DNA of 32,807 bases, taken from assembly GCA_004212795.1 (NCBI GenBank), contig SHBR01000022.1:1-32807 (forward strand), written 5' to 3'. Shown here one piece after another: positions 7,660 to 15,661 of this stretch. Position numbers and translations under genes: made by a program. The stretch comes from Candidatus Thioglobus sp. (lineage in GTDB: Bacteria; Pseudomonadota; Gammaproteobacteria; Arenicellales; UBA868). The notes under the pieces are model-generated. The model searched no databases. It worked only from the letters and a program-made list of their open reading frames with translations, and was not told the origin of the DNA. Within the stretch, counting starts at the first letter, position 1. Every line of letters starts with the position of its first letter.

Positions 7660-8982
7660 TTAATTCGGTTTGTTTAGGCCAGTATCATATCGTTCTGAAA
7701 ACTGGCGTCCATGGGTCTCTTTGGAGAGGAAGATACTAATCACTGAAATAACCAACCAGATCAACATCAACGAGAATCCAAGCCGATAGCTCTCATATCC
7801 ATACGTTCGTAGCCCACTAGCATCAAATCCCCCTTGCCATAACTTATCCAGCAACCAGCCGATGAGCGGTTGCAAGATCATCGGTCCGCACATCACACCC
7901 ATATTCACCACGCCTGATACCGTACCGGAAAGACTGATCGGCACCGATTCTTTAGCTTGGGTAAACCCGAGAATCATCCCGCCCGAAAAAAATCCTGCGC
8001 CCAACAAAGAAACGACTAGTGCCCATAAAGGCAATCCAGGCATCAGAATGACTAAAGACCAGCAGCCGAGCGCGAGAAGTGCCCCGCTGAGATAGAAGAT
8101 ACGCCTGTTTTTTAATCTCTCAGAAAAAAGTCCGAAGAGGGGTCCGCTGAAGGCCCAGGACAACATAATCCCTGAACATAGCATAGCGGCTATTTTTGTT
8201 GGCAACTGGTAGACGTCTGTTAAAAACGGCATTCCCCAGAGTCCAGAAAATGCGAGAACTGAGCCTACGATACCGCCAGGCGCGAGCGCCAAGAGCCATG
8301 TATTGCGATACGCAAATACAGACTTCAAATTTTGCAGCTCGCTTGCACTACGAGATGTTGAACGACCCGGTTCAACATATGGCATAAAACCCTTTTCGGT
8401 CGGATCATCTCTAACGATAAACCAAACGGCCAATGCGAGAAAAAGCCCAATCGCAGAAACCACGAGCGTTACAACGCGCCAGCCCACCGCGTCACTTGCT
8501 AGATGAAGTGGCACGCCGGCGAAAACGGCACCCATCATTCCGGCAACCAGCAACAGGCCAGCGGCGAGCGAGAATTGCTCCGTAGGCAACCAGTGTGTCG
8601 CGAGTTTGAGTGTGCAGACAAACCCTACTGCCACCGAGCCTCCGATTAAAAATCTTCCAAGGCCGGCCCAGAATAAAGAGGGTGCGAGTGCGAAAAGTAT
8701 CGCACCCAGCGTGCTGATAATTATTCCGCCTATCAACAGACGACGCGGTCCTACACGATCTGCGATCAGGCCGGTCGGAATCTGCATCGCCACATAAGAA
8801 TAAAAATAAAGAGCGGATAGGCTACCTAAGGATGTTGCATTTAACCCAAAATCGACACTCAGCTCCCGATGCAAAACAGCAGGCGCGACCCGATGGAAAA
8901 ATCCTAACAAAAATAAGCCGGCACCCAGCCCCCACACGGACCACGCCAGCGCCGCGGGAGGGGTGTTTCTGAGAATACTCAT
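7660..8982 (-). CDS. MFS transporter
   Basis: This 440-residue major facilitator has twelve likely membrane segments. The signature loop between helices 2 and 3 is GLIADRVGPRRLL (about 74-86), and the pseudo-repeat in the second half is at GLFSERLKNRR (about 284-294). A conserved HRVAPAVLHREL stretch follows helix 1 (about 30-41), as in many organic-anion and metabolite MFS carriers. The central cytoplasmic loop (about 195-222) is charged and serine-rich. It is the first gene of a two-gene unit with the GS-family ligase (3-base gap), which makes the amine or amino acid used by that ligase the likely cargo; this is inference. It diverges from soxB across 201 bases that should hold both promoters, but I found no convincing -35/-10 pair there. 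Confidence 0.88.
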   Translation of the reverse strand: MSILRNTPPAALAWSVWGLGAGLFLLGFFHRVAPAVLHRELSVDFGLNATSLGSLSALYFYSYVAMQIPTGLIADRVGPRRLLIGGIIISTLGAILFALAPSLFWAGLGRFLIGGSVAVGFVCTLKLATHWLPTEQFSLAAGLLLVAGMMGAVFAGVPLHLASDAVGWRVVTLVVSAIGLFLALAVWFIVRDDPTEKGFMPYVEPGRSTSRSASELQNLKSVFAYRNTWLLALAPGGIVGSVLAFSGLWGMPFLTDVYQLPTKIAAMLCSGIMLSWAFSGPLFGLFSERLKNRRIFYLSGALLALGCWSLVILMPGLPLWALVVSLLGAGFFSGGMILGFTQAKESVPISLSGTVSGVVNMGVMCGPMILQPLIGWLLDKLWQGGFDASGLRTYGYESYRLGFSLMLIWLVISVISIFLSKETHGRQFSERYDTGLNKPN

Positions 8983-9183
8983 ATTAGGGGTTTCATTTGA
9001 AGAATCACCTTTAAATCTCGTTGATTTTTCACTTCAGATTATCGTTAGATATCGACTACAATCGGATATTATGTCTCTTGCACGCCGACTTTAGTTTTAT
9101 TGTTTTGTTCATCTAATATTCATGAGCCCTAGTTCAATTTGTCGCGTCACGAGATACAAACGCCTTCAGAGATCGATTCTTAA

Positions 9184-10452
9184 ATGAAGCCCTATTCTGC
9201 GTGGAAAGTGTTCCTAAATGGCATGAGTGGCCAGAAAGGATGGACACGTGCCTGGCGAGACCCCGAGCCTAAAAAGGAATATGACGTCATCATTGTTGGC
9301 GCAGGCCTCCATGGACTCGCAACCGCATACTACCTTGCAAAAAACCACGGTGTCACGAATATCGCGGTCGTGGAAAAAGGCTGGCTTGGTGGGGGTAACG
9401 GAGGAAGAAACACCACAATTGTCAGATCAAATTATATGATGCCCGGAAATCGGGAGTTCTATGAGCACTCACTCAAGCTCTGGGAAAATCTGAGTCACGA
9501 CCTAAATTACAACGTAATGTTCAGTCAGCGCGCTCATGTCAGTCTGCTGCACAGCCCTGCAGCAAGAGATGCCGCTGCACGTCGGTATAACACGATGCGA
9601 TTAACAGGTACGGACGGTGAACTGTGGGATCTACCCACCCTTAAGCGGAATATTCCACACCTCAATTTCGATCCTGATGCTCGCTTCCCAATTACCGGCG
9701 CGATGGTTCAACCCCGAGCAGGCACGGCTCGTCATGATGCGGTAGCGTGGGGTTACGCGCGGGGTGCAGATCAATATGGCGTTGATATTCTGCAGAATCG
9801 AGAAGTGATTGCCGTCCATCGGGACAGCGGGAAAATCACCGGTGTCGAGACAACCCGAGGTCTTATCAAGGCGAAAAAAGTGGGATTCGCGGTCGCGGGA
9901 AATACCTCCAGACTCTGGCGAATGACAGATCTGGGTCAGTTGCCCATAGAGTCTCACAAGCTTCAAGCATTTGTCTCAGAACCTCTCAAACCCCTACTCG
10001 ATCACGTGGTCGTTTTTGGAGTGGGTGGCGCTCATTTCTATATTTCCCAGTCTGACAAGGGCGGAATGGTTTTTGGCGGCGACCTGGACTGGTACAAGTC
10101 TTATGCTCAGCGCGGCAACCTTCCCATTGTTCAGGATGTGGCCGAATGTGCGACGTCAGTCCTACCCTGTCTTGGACGTGTGCGCCTGCTTCGCCATTGG
10201 TCAGGCGTAATGGATATGTCAATGGATGGATCTGCATTCATCTGCAAAACGCCAATTAACAATCTCTACCTCAATGCAGGGTGGAACTATGGCGGGTTCA
10301 AAGCAAGTCCCGCATCCGGATGGTTCTTCGCGGACCTCATCGCGAATGATCGACCGGACCCTGTGATACAAAACTTCACGCTAGACAGATTCTCCCGGGG
10401 TATCAATATCGATGAGCGGGGTGCGGGACCCGATCCAAAACTTCATGGCTGA
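9184..10452 (+). CDS. soxB: Heterotetrameric sarcosine-oxidase-type dehydrogenase, beta subunit
   Basis: This 422-residue flavoprotein subunit contains the amine-oxidising site of heterotetrameric sarcosine oxidase/N-methylglutamate dehydrogenase-type enzymes. The FAD Rossmann motif is GAGLHG (39-44), followed by GWLGGGNGGRNTTIVRSNY (66-84). H184 in TARHDAVAWG lies where the covalent-FMN histidine is expected (inferred by alignment from memory). The ISQSDKGGMVFGGD and AGWNYGGFKASPASG blocks complete the family pattern. The MMPGNREFYEHSLKLWE stretch and the C-terminal GAGPDPKLHG look more like a sub-branch different from classical rhizobial/Corynebacterium SoxB, so sarcosine is not the only possible substrate. 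It is the first gene of a B-D-A-G operon; soxD begins 8 bases after its stop. Confidence 0.92.
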   Translation: MKPYSAWKVFLNGMSGQKGWTRAWRDPEPKKEYDVIIVGAGLHGLATAYYLAKNHGVTNIAVVEKGWLGGGNGGRNTTIVRSNYMMPGNREFYEHSLKLWENLSHDLNYNVMFSQRAHVSLLHSPAARDAAARRYNTMRLTGTDGELWDLPTLKRNIPHLNFDPDARFPITGAMVQPRAGTARHDAVAWGYARGADQYGVDILQNREVIAVHRDSGKITGVETTRGLIKAKKVGFAVAGNTSRLWRMTDLGQLPIESHKLQAFVSEPLKPLLDHVVVFGVGGAHFYISQSDKGGMVFGGDLDWYKSYAQRGNLPIVQDVAECATSVLPCLGRVRLLRHWSGVMDMSMDGSAFICKTPINNLYLNAGWNYGGFKASPASGWFFADLIANDRPDPVIQNFTLDRFSRGINIDERGAGPDPKLHG

Positions 10453-10460
10453 ATAACCTG

Positions 10461-10763
10461 ATGCTCAGAATACAGTGCCCCTTTTGCGGTCTTCGTGACC
10501 ATAGCGAGTTCAGTTATGGCAGTGATGCCTCTGTTGAATATCCGCCACTCGATGGCTCTCAAGAGGCGTGGCATGACGCCGTATTCCAAAGAGAAAACAT
10601 CGATGGCGTTCAATCTGAAACTTGGCAACATACATTAGGTTGTCGAATGTGGATTGTTGTGGAACGCAACACACGGACGCATGACATCCTGTCAGTTCGA
10701 CCCGCCCACGACGGAATGACTCAAGCGCTCAACACGTCTCTATCTATCGAGCCTGACCAATGA
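10461..10763 (+). CDS. soxD: Sarcosine-oxidase-type delta subunit
   Basis: The 100-residue small subunit carries the expected zinc site: C6 and C9 in CPFCG, then H57 and C61 in WQHTLGCRMW. Length and position between beta and alpha are canonical. It stabilises the complex and binds structural Zn2+; it has no catalytic site of its own. Its stop overlaps the soxA start in an ATGA at 10760-10763, indicating translational coupling. Confidence 0.92.
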   Translation: MLRIQCPFCGLRDHSEFSYGSDASVEYPPLDGSQEAWHDAVFQRENIDGVQSETWQHTLGCRMWIVVERNTRTHDILSVRPAHDGMTQALNTSLSIEPDQ

Positions 10764-13741
10764 ATACGCGTAGGTTACCCATCGGCGGGCAAATTAATCG
10801 CACTAAACCGTTAGATTTTGAGTGGGACGGCAAACCCCTGGCGGGATATGAAGGGGACAGTCTTGCATCTGCTTTATTGGCAAGTGGTGAAACCATTCTC
10901 GGTCGTAGTTTTAAGTATCACCGGCCGCGTGGACTTATGTCTGCTGGCGTTGAAGAATCAGGCGCAATCGTGACTATTGGTACTGGATCACGGAGAGACG
11001 CGAACGTTAAAGCAACCTCCCAGGCGCTGTACGACGGCCTAGTTGCAAAAGGACAAAATGCCTGGCCCAGTGTTCGAAACGATTTTGGAGCCGTTAATAA
11101 CCTCTTTGGCCGGTTCTTTGCCGCAGGTTTTTACTACAAAACTTTTATGGGACTTCCACCGTTTGAGTGGGGCAAGGGAACCGGCGCGTGGATGTGGTAT
11201 GAAAAAATAATCCGAAAGGCGGCCGGCATGGGTACAGCATCGCGAGACGCCGATCCTGATACCTACGAGCATGCAAATGGCTACTGCGATATCTTAGTGG
11301 TTGGCAGCGGGCCGGCAGGACGCTCCGCCGCGCTCTCGGCGGCGCAATCCGGCTATGATGTAGTCCTTGTTGAACAAGACTTTGCACTGGGGGGTGAAAG
11401 CCTGTCCCGAGTCGAGGAAGCTGACACGCTCTCGCAAGAGTTAGCGGCACTCCGCGCTGCCGGCGTACGACTAATGGAAAATACCACTACCTTCGGCTTA
11501 TATGACGGTGGTGTTGCGGGCTTGCTCGAGCGAGTAACCGACCATCTTTCTGCCCCACCGGAGTGGATGCCTAGACAACGATTCTGGACAATGCGGTCAA
11601 GATTCACGGTCATCGCATCGGGCGCCCTGGAGCGTCATCTCGCGTTCGGCAATAATGACCGACCGGGGATCATGACCGCTAACGCAGCAAAAATTTATCT
11701 CAATCGATATGGAATACTCGCGGGCGAGAATATCGTCATCGCCACGAATAACGATTCAGCTTATCTGTCAGCGTCGAGCCTGTCGAATGCCGGAGCCCGA
11801 GTGACACTGCTCGATTCTCGCGAGCAAGTCTTGAACTCATCACAAGCAGGCGCGCAATCAGCCGGCGTCGACGTGAAGTCCGGCATGTCAATCCTAAATG
11901 CAAAAGGGTCTACAGGCGTTTATTCAATTGATCTTGCAGAAAAATCTTCTGACGGATGGCGGGCCAAAAATCAAATGGCATGCGACCTTCTCTTGATTTC
12001 AGGCGGCTGGTCGCCGGTCGTTAATCTTTTATCGCACCGTGGGCTAAAGCCTGTCTGGGACAGCGTTAACGCGTGTTTTATTGCGCCTGATCATCATGAA
12101 CCTATTGCAATGGCAGGCAGTGCAGCTGGAATTTGGGATCACGCCAGCTGTGTTCAATCCGGCGAGAAGGCAGCAGCTGACGCCATCGCCCATCTGCATG
12201 GCGAGCGGGCTCAAACATCCATTAAAGCTGGAGGATGGGAAACACCCATTGAGGGCCTGTATGAGATTTCGGTATCCGGACACCAACACAAATCTTTTGT
12301 GGACCCTCAGCACGACGTTACGGCCGACGATATTCGACTCGCACATCAAGAGGGATTTGTATCTGTCGAGCATCTAAAACGATACACCACGCTGGGAATG
12401 GCAACTGATCAGGGTAAAATGGGAAATGTCATTGGGCTTGCGCTCATGGCGGAAGCACTTGGAAAAGAGATTCCCGAAGTGGGCACCACCACATTCCGAC
12501 CCCCCTATACCCCGATTAGTATTGGCGCACTCAAGGGGCGTAATGTAGGCTCCCATTTCCGACCATTGCGCAGAACGCCATTGCACGATTGGAATTTGAA
12601 TGCGGGCGGCACAATGACGATGGCCGGGTTATGGCACCGTCCTTGGTACTTCGCCCAACCGGGCGAAGGAATCGGCGAAGCTTATGTTCGTGAAACTGAA
12701 ACCGTCCGCAGAACAGTCGGGGTATGCGACGTTACATCGCTCGGAAAAATTGCGGTTCAAGGACCAGATGCCACTGAATTCTTAAACCGGGTCTATACCA
12801 ACCCGTTTGCAAAACTCGCCGTCGGCAAAGCGCGTTACGGCATTATGCTAAGAGACGATGGATTTGTCATGGATGACGGTACCACCTGGCGCCTTGCTGA
12901 AAACGACTACTTCATGACGACCACGACAGCTCACGCGGCGAAAGTGATGACTTTTCTTGAAGAACTTCTGCAAACTCGTTGGCAGGATCTTCGTGTTCAC
13001 CTAACCTCGGTCTCAGAGCAATGGGCAGGTATTGCCGTAGCAGGACCACAATCCCGTGAAGTGATCACCGAGTGCGCTGCCGATCCTCGTAAAGTTACGG
13101 ATGTTGCGCTGCCTTTCATGGGCGTTATTGAAACAACTCTAAAAGGTAACATCCCTGCAAGGATTGCCCGAATCAGTTTTTCAGGCGAACGCGCTTTTGA
13201 GATTTACATACCCTCTGACTATGGCCCGGCGGCGATGGACCTGATTTGGAACGCAGCAAGAGTCCGCGAAGGCTGCCTTTATGGCCTCGAATCACTAGGC
13301 GCACTTCGTATCGAAAAAGGTCATGTCACCGGAGCCGAACTAGACGGTCGCGTCACCATTGAAGATGCGGGACTGGGCCGAATGGCCTCAGACAAAAAGT
13401 CTTATATTGGCAGTGTGCTTAAAAACCGTCCTGAGCTCTTAAAAGGCGACCGTCCTCGCCTTGTTGGGATATTTCCAAAAGACCGCAGAGAAATCTTTAA
13501 CGCGGGGTCGATCCTCTGCCAGGATGGCAACATTTCTGGCTATGGGAACGGCTGGGTGACCGCAGTCACTCACTCCCCTGCCCTCGGCCATTGGATTGGA
13601 CTCGGATTTATTGAAGGGGGATATTCGAATTGGATTGACCGCGAGGTTGTTTGTGCCGACCCGCTCCGAAAAGGAAATACGCCTGTCGAAATCGTGTCCC
13701 CACATATGTTTGATCCATCCGGAGACCGCATGTATGGCTAA
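10760..13741 (+). CDS. soxA: Sarcosine-oxidase-type alpha subunit
   Basis: The 993-residue large subunit is of normal family length. An N-terminal ferredoxin-like (Fer2_4-type) domain (about 18-110, with SFKYHRPRGLMSAGVEE) is followed by a nucleotide-binding Rossmann domain with VVGSGPAGRSA (180-190) and a long C-terminal aminomethyltransferase (GcvT-like) half from about residue 600. In related enzymes this half binds tetrahydrofolate and captures the oxidised methyl group as 5,10-methylene-THF, while the N-terminal half binds NAD+. The start ATG overlaps the soxD stop by 4 bases, and the end overlaps the soxG start by 8 bases. With soxB it would demethylate sarcosine or a related N-methyl amino acid. 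Confidence 0.94.
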   Translation: MNTRRLPIGGQINRTKPLDFEWDGKPLAGYEGDSLASALLASGETILGRSFKYHRPRGLMSAGVEESGAIVTIGTGSRRDANVKATSQALYDGLVAKGQNAWPSVRNDFGAVNNLFGRFFAAGFYYKTFMGLPPFEWGKGTGAWMWYEKIIRKAAGMGTASRDADPDTYEHANGYCDILVVGSGPAGRSAALSAAQSGYDVVLVEQDFALGGESLSRVEEADTLSQELAALRAAGVRLMENTTTFGLYDGGVAGLLERVTDHLSAPPEWMPRQRFWTMRSRFTVIASGALERHLAFGNNDRPGIMTANAAKIYLNRYGILAGENIVIATNNDSAYLSASSLSNAGARVTLLDSREQVLNSSQAGAQSAGVDVKSGMSILNAKGSTGVYSIDLAEKSSDGWRAKNQMACDLLLISGGWSPVVNLLSHRGLKPVWDSVNACFIAPDHHEPIAMAGSAAGIWDHASCVQSGEKAAADAIAHLHGERAQTSIKAGGWETPIEGLYEISVSGHQHKSFVDPQHDVTADDIRLAHQEGFVSVEHLKRYTTLGMATDQGKMGNVIGLALMAEALGKEIPEVGTTTFRPPYTPISIGALKGRNVGSHFRPLRRTPLHDWNLNAGGTMTMAGLWHRPWYFAQPGEGIGEAYVRETETVRRTVGVCDVTSLGKIAVQGPDATEFLNRVYTNPFAKLAVGKARYGIMLRDDGFVMDDGTTWRLAENDYFMTTTTAHAAKVMTFLEELLQTRWQDLRVHLTSVSEQWAGIAVAGPQSREVITECAADPRKVTDVALPFMGVIETTLKGNIPARIARISFSGERAFEIYIPSDYGPAAMDLIWNAARVREGCLYGLESLGALRIEKGHVTGAELDGRVTIEDAGLGRMASDKKSYIGSVLKNRPELLKGDRPRLVGIFPKDRREIFNAGSILCQDGNISGYGNGWVTAVTHSPALGHWIGLGFIEGGYSNWIDREVVCADPLRKGNTPVEIVSPHMFDPSGDRMYG

Positions 13742-14291
13742 TCGGTGTTCCGCGCTTGCAGCCTATTACCCGACCGGACTCCATGGTCGCCCTGGAGAGC
13801 CCGGCGTGAAACTGCAAGAAATTCCCGATCTTAGCCTTTGGCAAATTGCCGGATGGCCAGACACGATGAAATCGATCCATTCGGCAATCACCGACAGTAT
13901 GAACTCAGATCGATTATCCCCCGGGCGAGCACTCGCAGGACCAAATGGCGTTGCCTTCCAAGTGGACCCTCTAAAGTTTTGGTTATTAGCAGAGGCGCCA
14001 CCCGCTTTTAACGAAGCCCACGGGGTTATTCTTGACCTATCGCACTCGCGAACACAGATCCGGGTATCAGGTCCGGAGGCTCGAACCTGCTTAAGCCGAC
14101 TTCTCCCAATCGACCTTCGAAATCACGCTTTCCCCCAAAACACCGTGGCGTCTAGTGGCATCCATCATGTTGGAATCACGCTTTGGAGGAGTGAGCTCGG
14201 GTATGAGCTGTTTATCCCAAGAGGATTTGCACGGTCTATCTGGGAATTACTTCTCGAAACTGCTGAGCAATTTGGATCCGAAGTCATCTAA
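13734..14291 (+). CDS. soxG: Sarcosine-oxidase-type gamma subunit
   Basis: The 185-residue gamma subunit has a GcvT-like fold without its own cofactor and helps assemble the complex. Visible features are the N-terminal GRPGEPGVKLQEIP region, a mid-protein VILDLSHSRTQIRVSGPEA block, and a C-terminal HHVGITLWRSELGYELFIPRG block, all typical of SoxG. I chose the ATG at 13734, which overlaps the last 8 bases of soxA. The frame stays open upstream to 13596, but that extension lies wholly inside soxA and has no family resemblance. The TAA stop at 14289-14291 overlaps the TAG stop of the convergent oxidoreductase gene by 3 bases, a 4-base gene overlap overall. Confidence 0.9.
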   Translation: MANRCSALAAYYPTGLHGRPGEPGVKLQEIPDLSLWQIAGWPDTMKSIHSAITDSMNSDRLSPGRALAGPNGVAFQVDPLKFWLLAEAPPAFNEAHGVILDLSHSRTQIRVSGPEARTCLSRLLPIDLRNHAFPQNTVASSGIHHVGITLWRSELGYELFIPRGFARSIWELLLETAEQFGSEVI

Positions 14292-15607
14292 CCCAAGACT
14301 GAAAAACTGCTCTCCGGATTGATCCGCCGTAGCCGAGACATCTCTCCGGTATCGAGCTTGTATTCAATATGTTCCAGCGAAAACTGAAATGGGCTCATAT
14401 CGTGATCATTACCTGCTTCACAGTAATCGATTAACCCTGCCATTAATCTTCCCGCTGCAGGTGCGTTCTTGAACTGATTGCCACTGCTCCCGCATGCCAT
14501 ATAAAACCCATTAATTATTGATCGATCATAGATAGGCATCCAATCTTCAGTAACATCATAAAGATCGACCACGCCGCGCATCCGTGACGGAAACTCCAAA
14601 CCGCCCATCCGCTGAGCCAAACGAAGCGCTTGTGTCATTGCCTGATTCGAAAGATCTCGGTCAAAACTATCAGCGTTGTCGATCCATTGATGTGAATCAC
14701 ACGGCGGATCTTCGCTCCCGACCAAGACGAAATTCTCGTTCTCCGGTCTACAATAGACTCCAAGATCACTATCAGAAACAACTAAACCTGCTTTTTCGAA
14801 GTCGAGACCACCGGGAGCAGGAACATGAGCCACCTCCTGGCGGAGCGCCCGAGTTGTGATGCGCATGTCAACATCCGCGCCGGCTAATTTATTCAGCTCC
14901 GAGGAATGAGGTCCGCCTACGTTCACGACGACAGGTGCTACGATCTCGGTGCCATCATCCAGAACGACACCTCGGACCTGTCCATTTTCAGAAGGTATTT
15001 TTATAACACGACGATTAAATATAAATTCGCATCGCGCATTTTCGGCGGCGTCCTTTATGTTTTGAGTCGCTAACTGCGGATCTGATATGAAACCTGCGGT
15101 GGGGAAAAATGCAGCGCCACTCACTTCGCCTGAAGTCGCCTCACCAAAATGTGGATCATCGACTGTTTTTGCCGGAGCAAAACATCGAAGATCATAATTA
15201 GGCAATCGACTCAGTATGTCTTGCGGCGTCCAATTTTCGAAAGGAATTGACAATGCCTCCACATTAGCAACAACATTTTTAAGGTAATTGTTGGATTCTG
15301 TTTTCATCACCAAACACCCCGTTTGGCAAAATTTTGCAAGACTTTCCTCTTTCGACTCACTAAGGCCTAAATATTTCGCCCAATGGAGCCAATCAAAGAA
15401 TCCATCGTACGCAAACGCAGTACCCGCCACGGTGGAGTAATGAACCCGGATGATTGCGCATGAACTGGAAGTCGATCCATAGCCCGCTGACGGGAGCTTG
15501 TCGACACAGATCACCGCTCGCCCCTGTTTTGAAAGCTCATAAGCTGTCGCGGCGCCAATAACGCCTGCTCCAATCACAACTGCATCTACATTGATCCGTC
15601 TAGTCAT
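14288..15607 (-). CDS. FAD-dependent oxidoreductase (DAO family)
   Basis: This flavoprotein of about 439 residues has the DAO fold: Rossmann VVIGAGVIGAATAY near the N-terminus (GxGxxG at 13-18), the STSSSCAIIRVHYS loop in place of the usual SxRxGG FAD loop, and the C-terminal GFYMACGSSGNQFKNAPAAG block. Substrate cannot be told from sequence; sarcosine, dimethylglycine, D-amino acids and hydroxy-amino acids are all oxidised by this superfamily. I prefer the ATG at 15607, although a GTG at 15619 would add four residues and neither has a clear ribosome-binding site. It lies 3' to 3' with soxG and 42-54 bases downstream of the DUF4329-like gene on the same strand. The neighbouring sox operon suggests N-methyl or secondary amine catabolism. 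Confidence 0.85.
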   Translation of the reverse strand: MTRRINVDAVVIGAGVIGAATAYELSKQGRAVICVDKLPSAGYGSTSSSCAIIRVHYSTVAGTAFAYDGFFDWLHWAKYLGLSESKEESLAKFCQTGCLVMKTESNNYLKNVVANVEALSIPFENWTPQDILSRLPNYDLRCFAPAKTVDDPHFGEATSGEVSGAAFFPTAGFISDPQLATQNIKDAAENARCEFIFNRRVIKIPSENGQVRGVVLDDGTEIVAPVVVNVGGPHSSELNKLAGADVDMRITTRALRQEVAHVPAPGGLDFEKAGLVVSDSDLGVYCRPENENFVLVGSEDPPCDSHQWIDNADSFDRDLSNQAMTQALRLAQRMGGLEFPSRMRGVVDLYDVTEDWMPIYDRSIINGFYMACGSSGNQFKNAPAAGRLMAGLIDYCEAGNDHDMSPFQFSLEHIEYKLDTGEMSRLRRINPESSFSVLG

Positions 15608-15613
15608 TAGGGG

Positions 15614-15649
15614 ACTCACAAGGAATTAGCTGAATGCCTTGATTTGAGT
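15614..15649 (-). other. Imperfect intercistronic hairpin
   Basis: ACTCACAAGG (15614-15623) pairs with CCTTG (15637-15641) and TGAGT (15645-15649), leaving an ATT bulge and a 13-base loop. It sits just upstream of the FAD oxidoreductase start. No T-run follows on the minus strand, so it is not an obvious terminator; it may affect translation or mRNA stability. Confidence 0.25.
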
Positions 15650-15661
15650 TCACTCGCCTTC

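Noticed and set aside
7862-8797. Plus-strand open frames inside the MFS gene, and similar antisense frames in other genes
   Set aside because: They are shadows of well-supported coding genes, with no family motifs and no ribosome-binding sites.
13596-13733. Longer reading frame extending the soxG gene upstream
   Set aside because: The extension lies completely within soxA and does not resemble the family; the ATG at 13734 gives the normal SoxG length.
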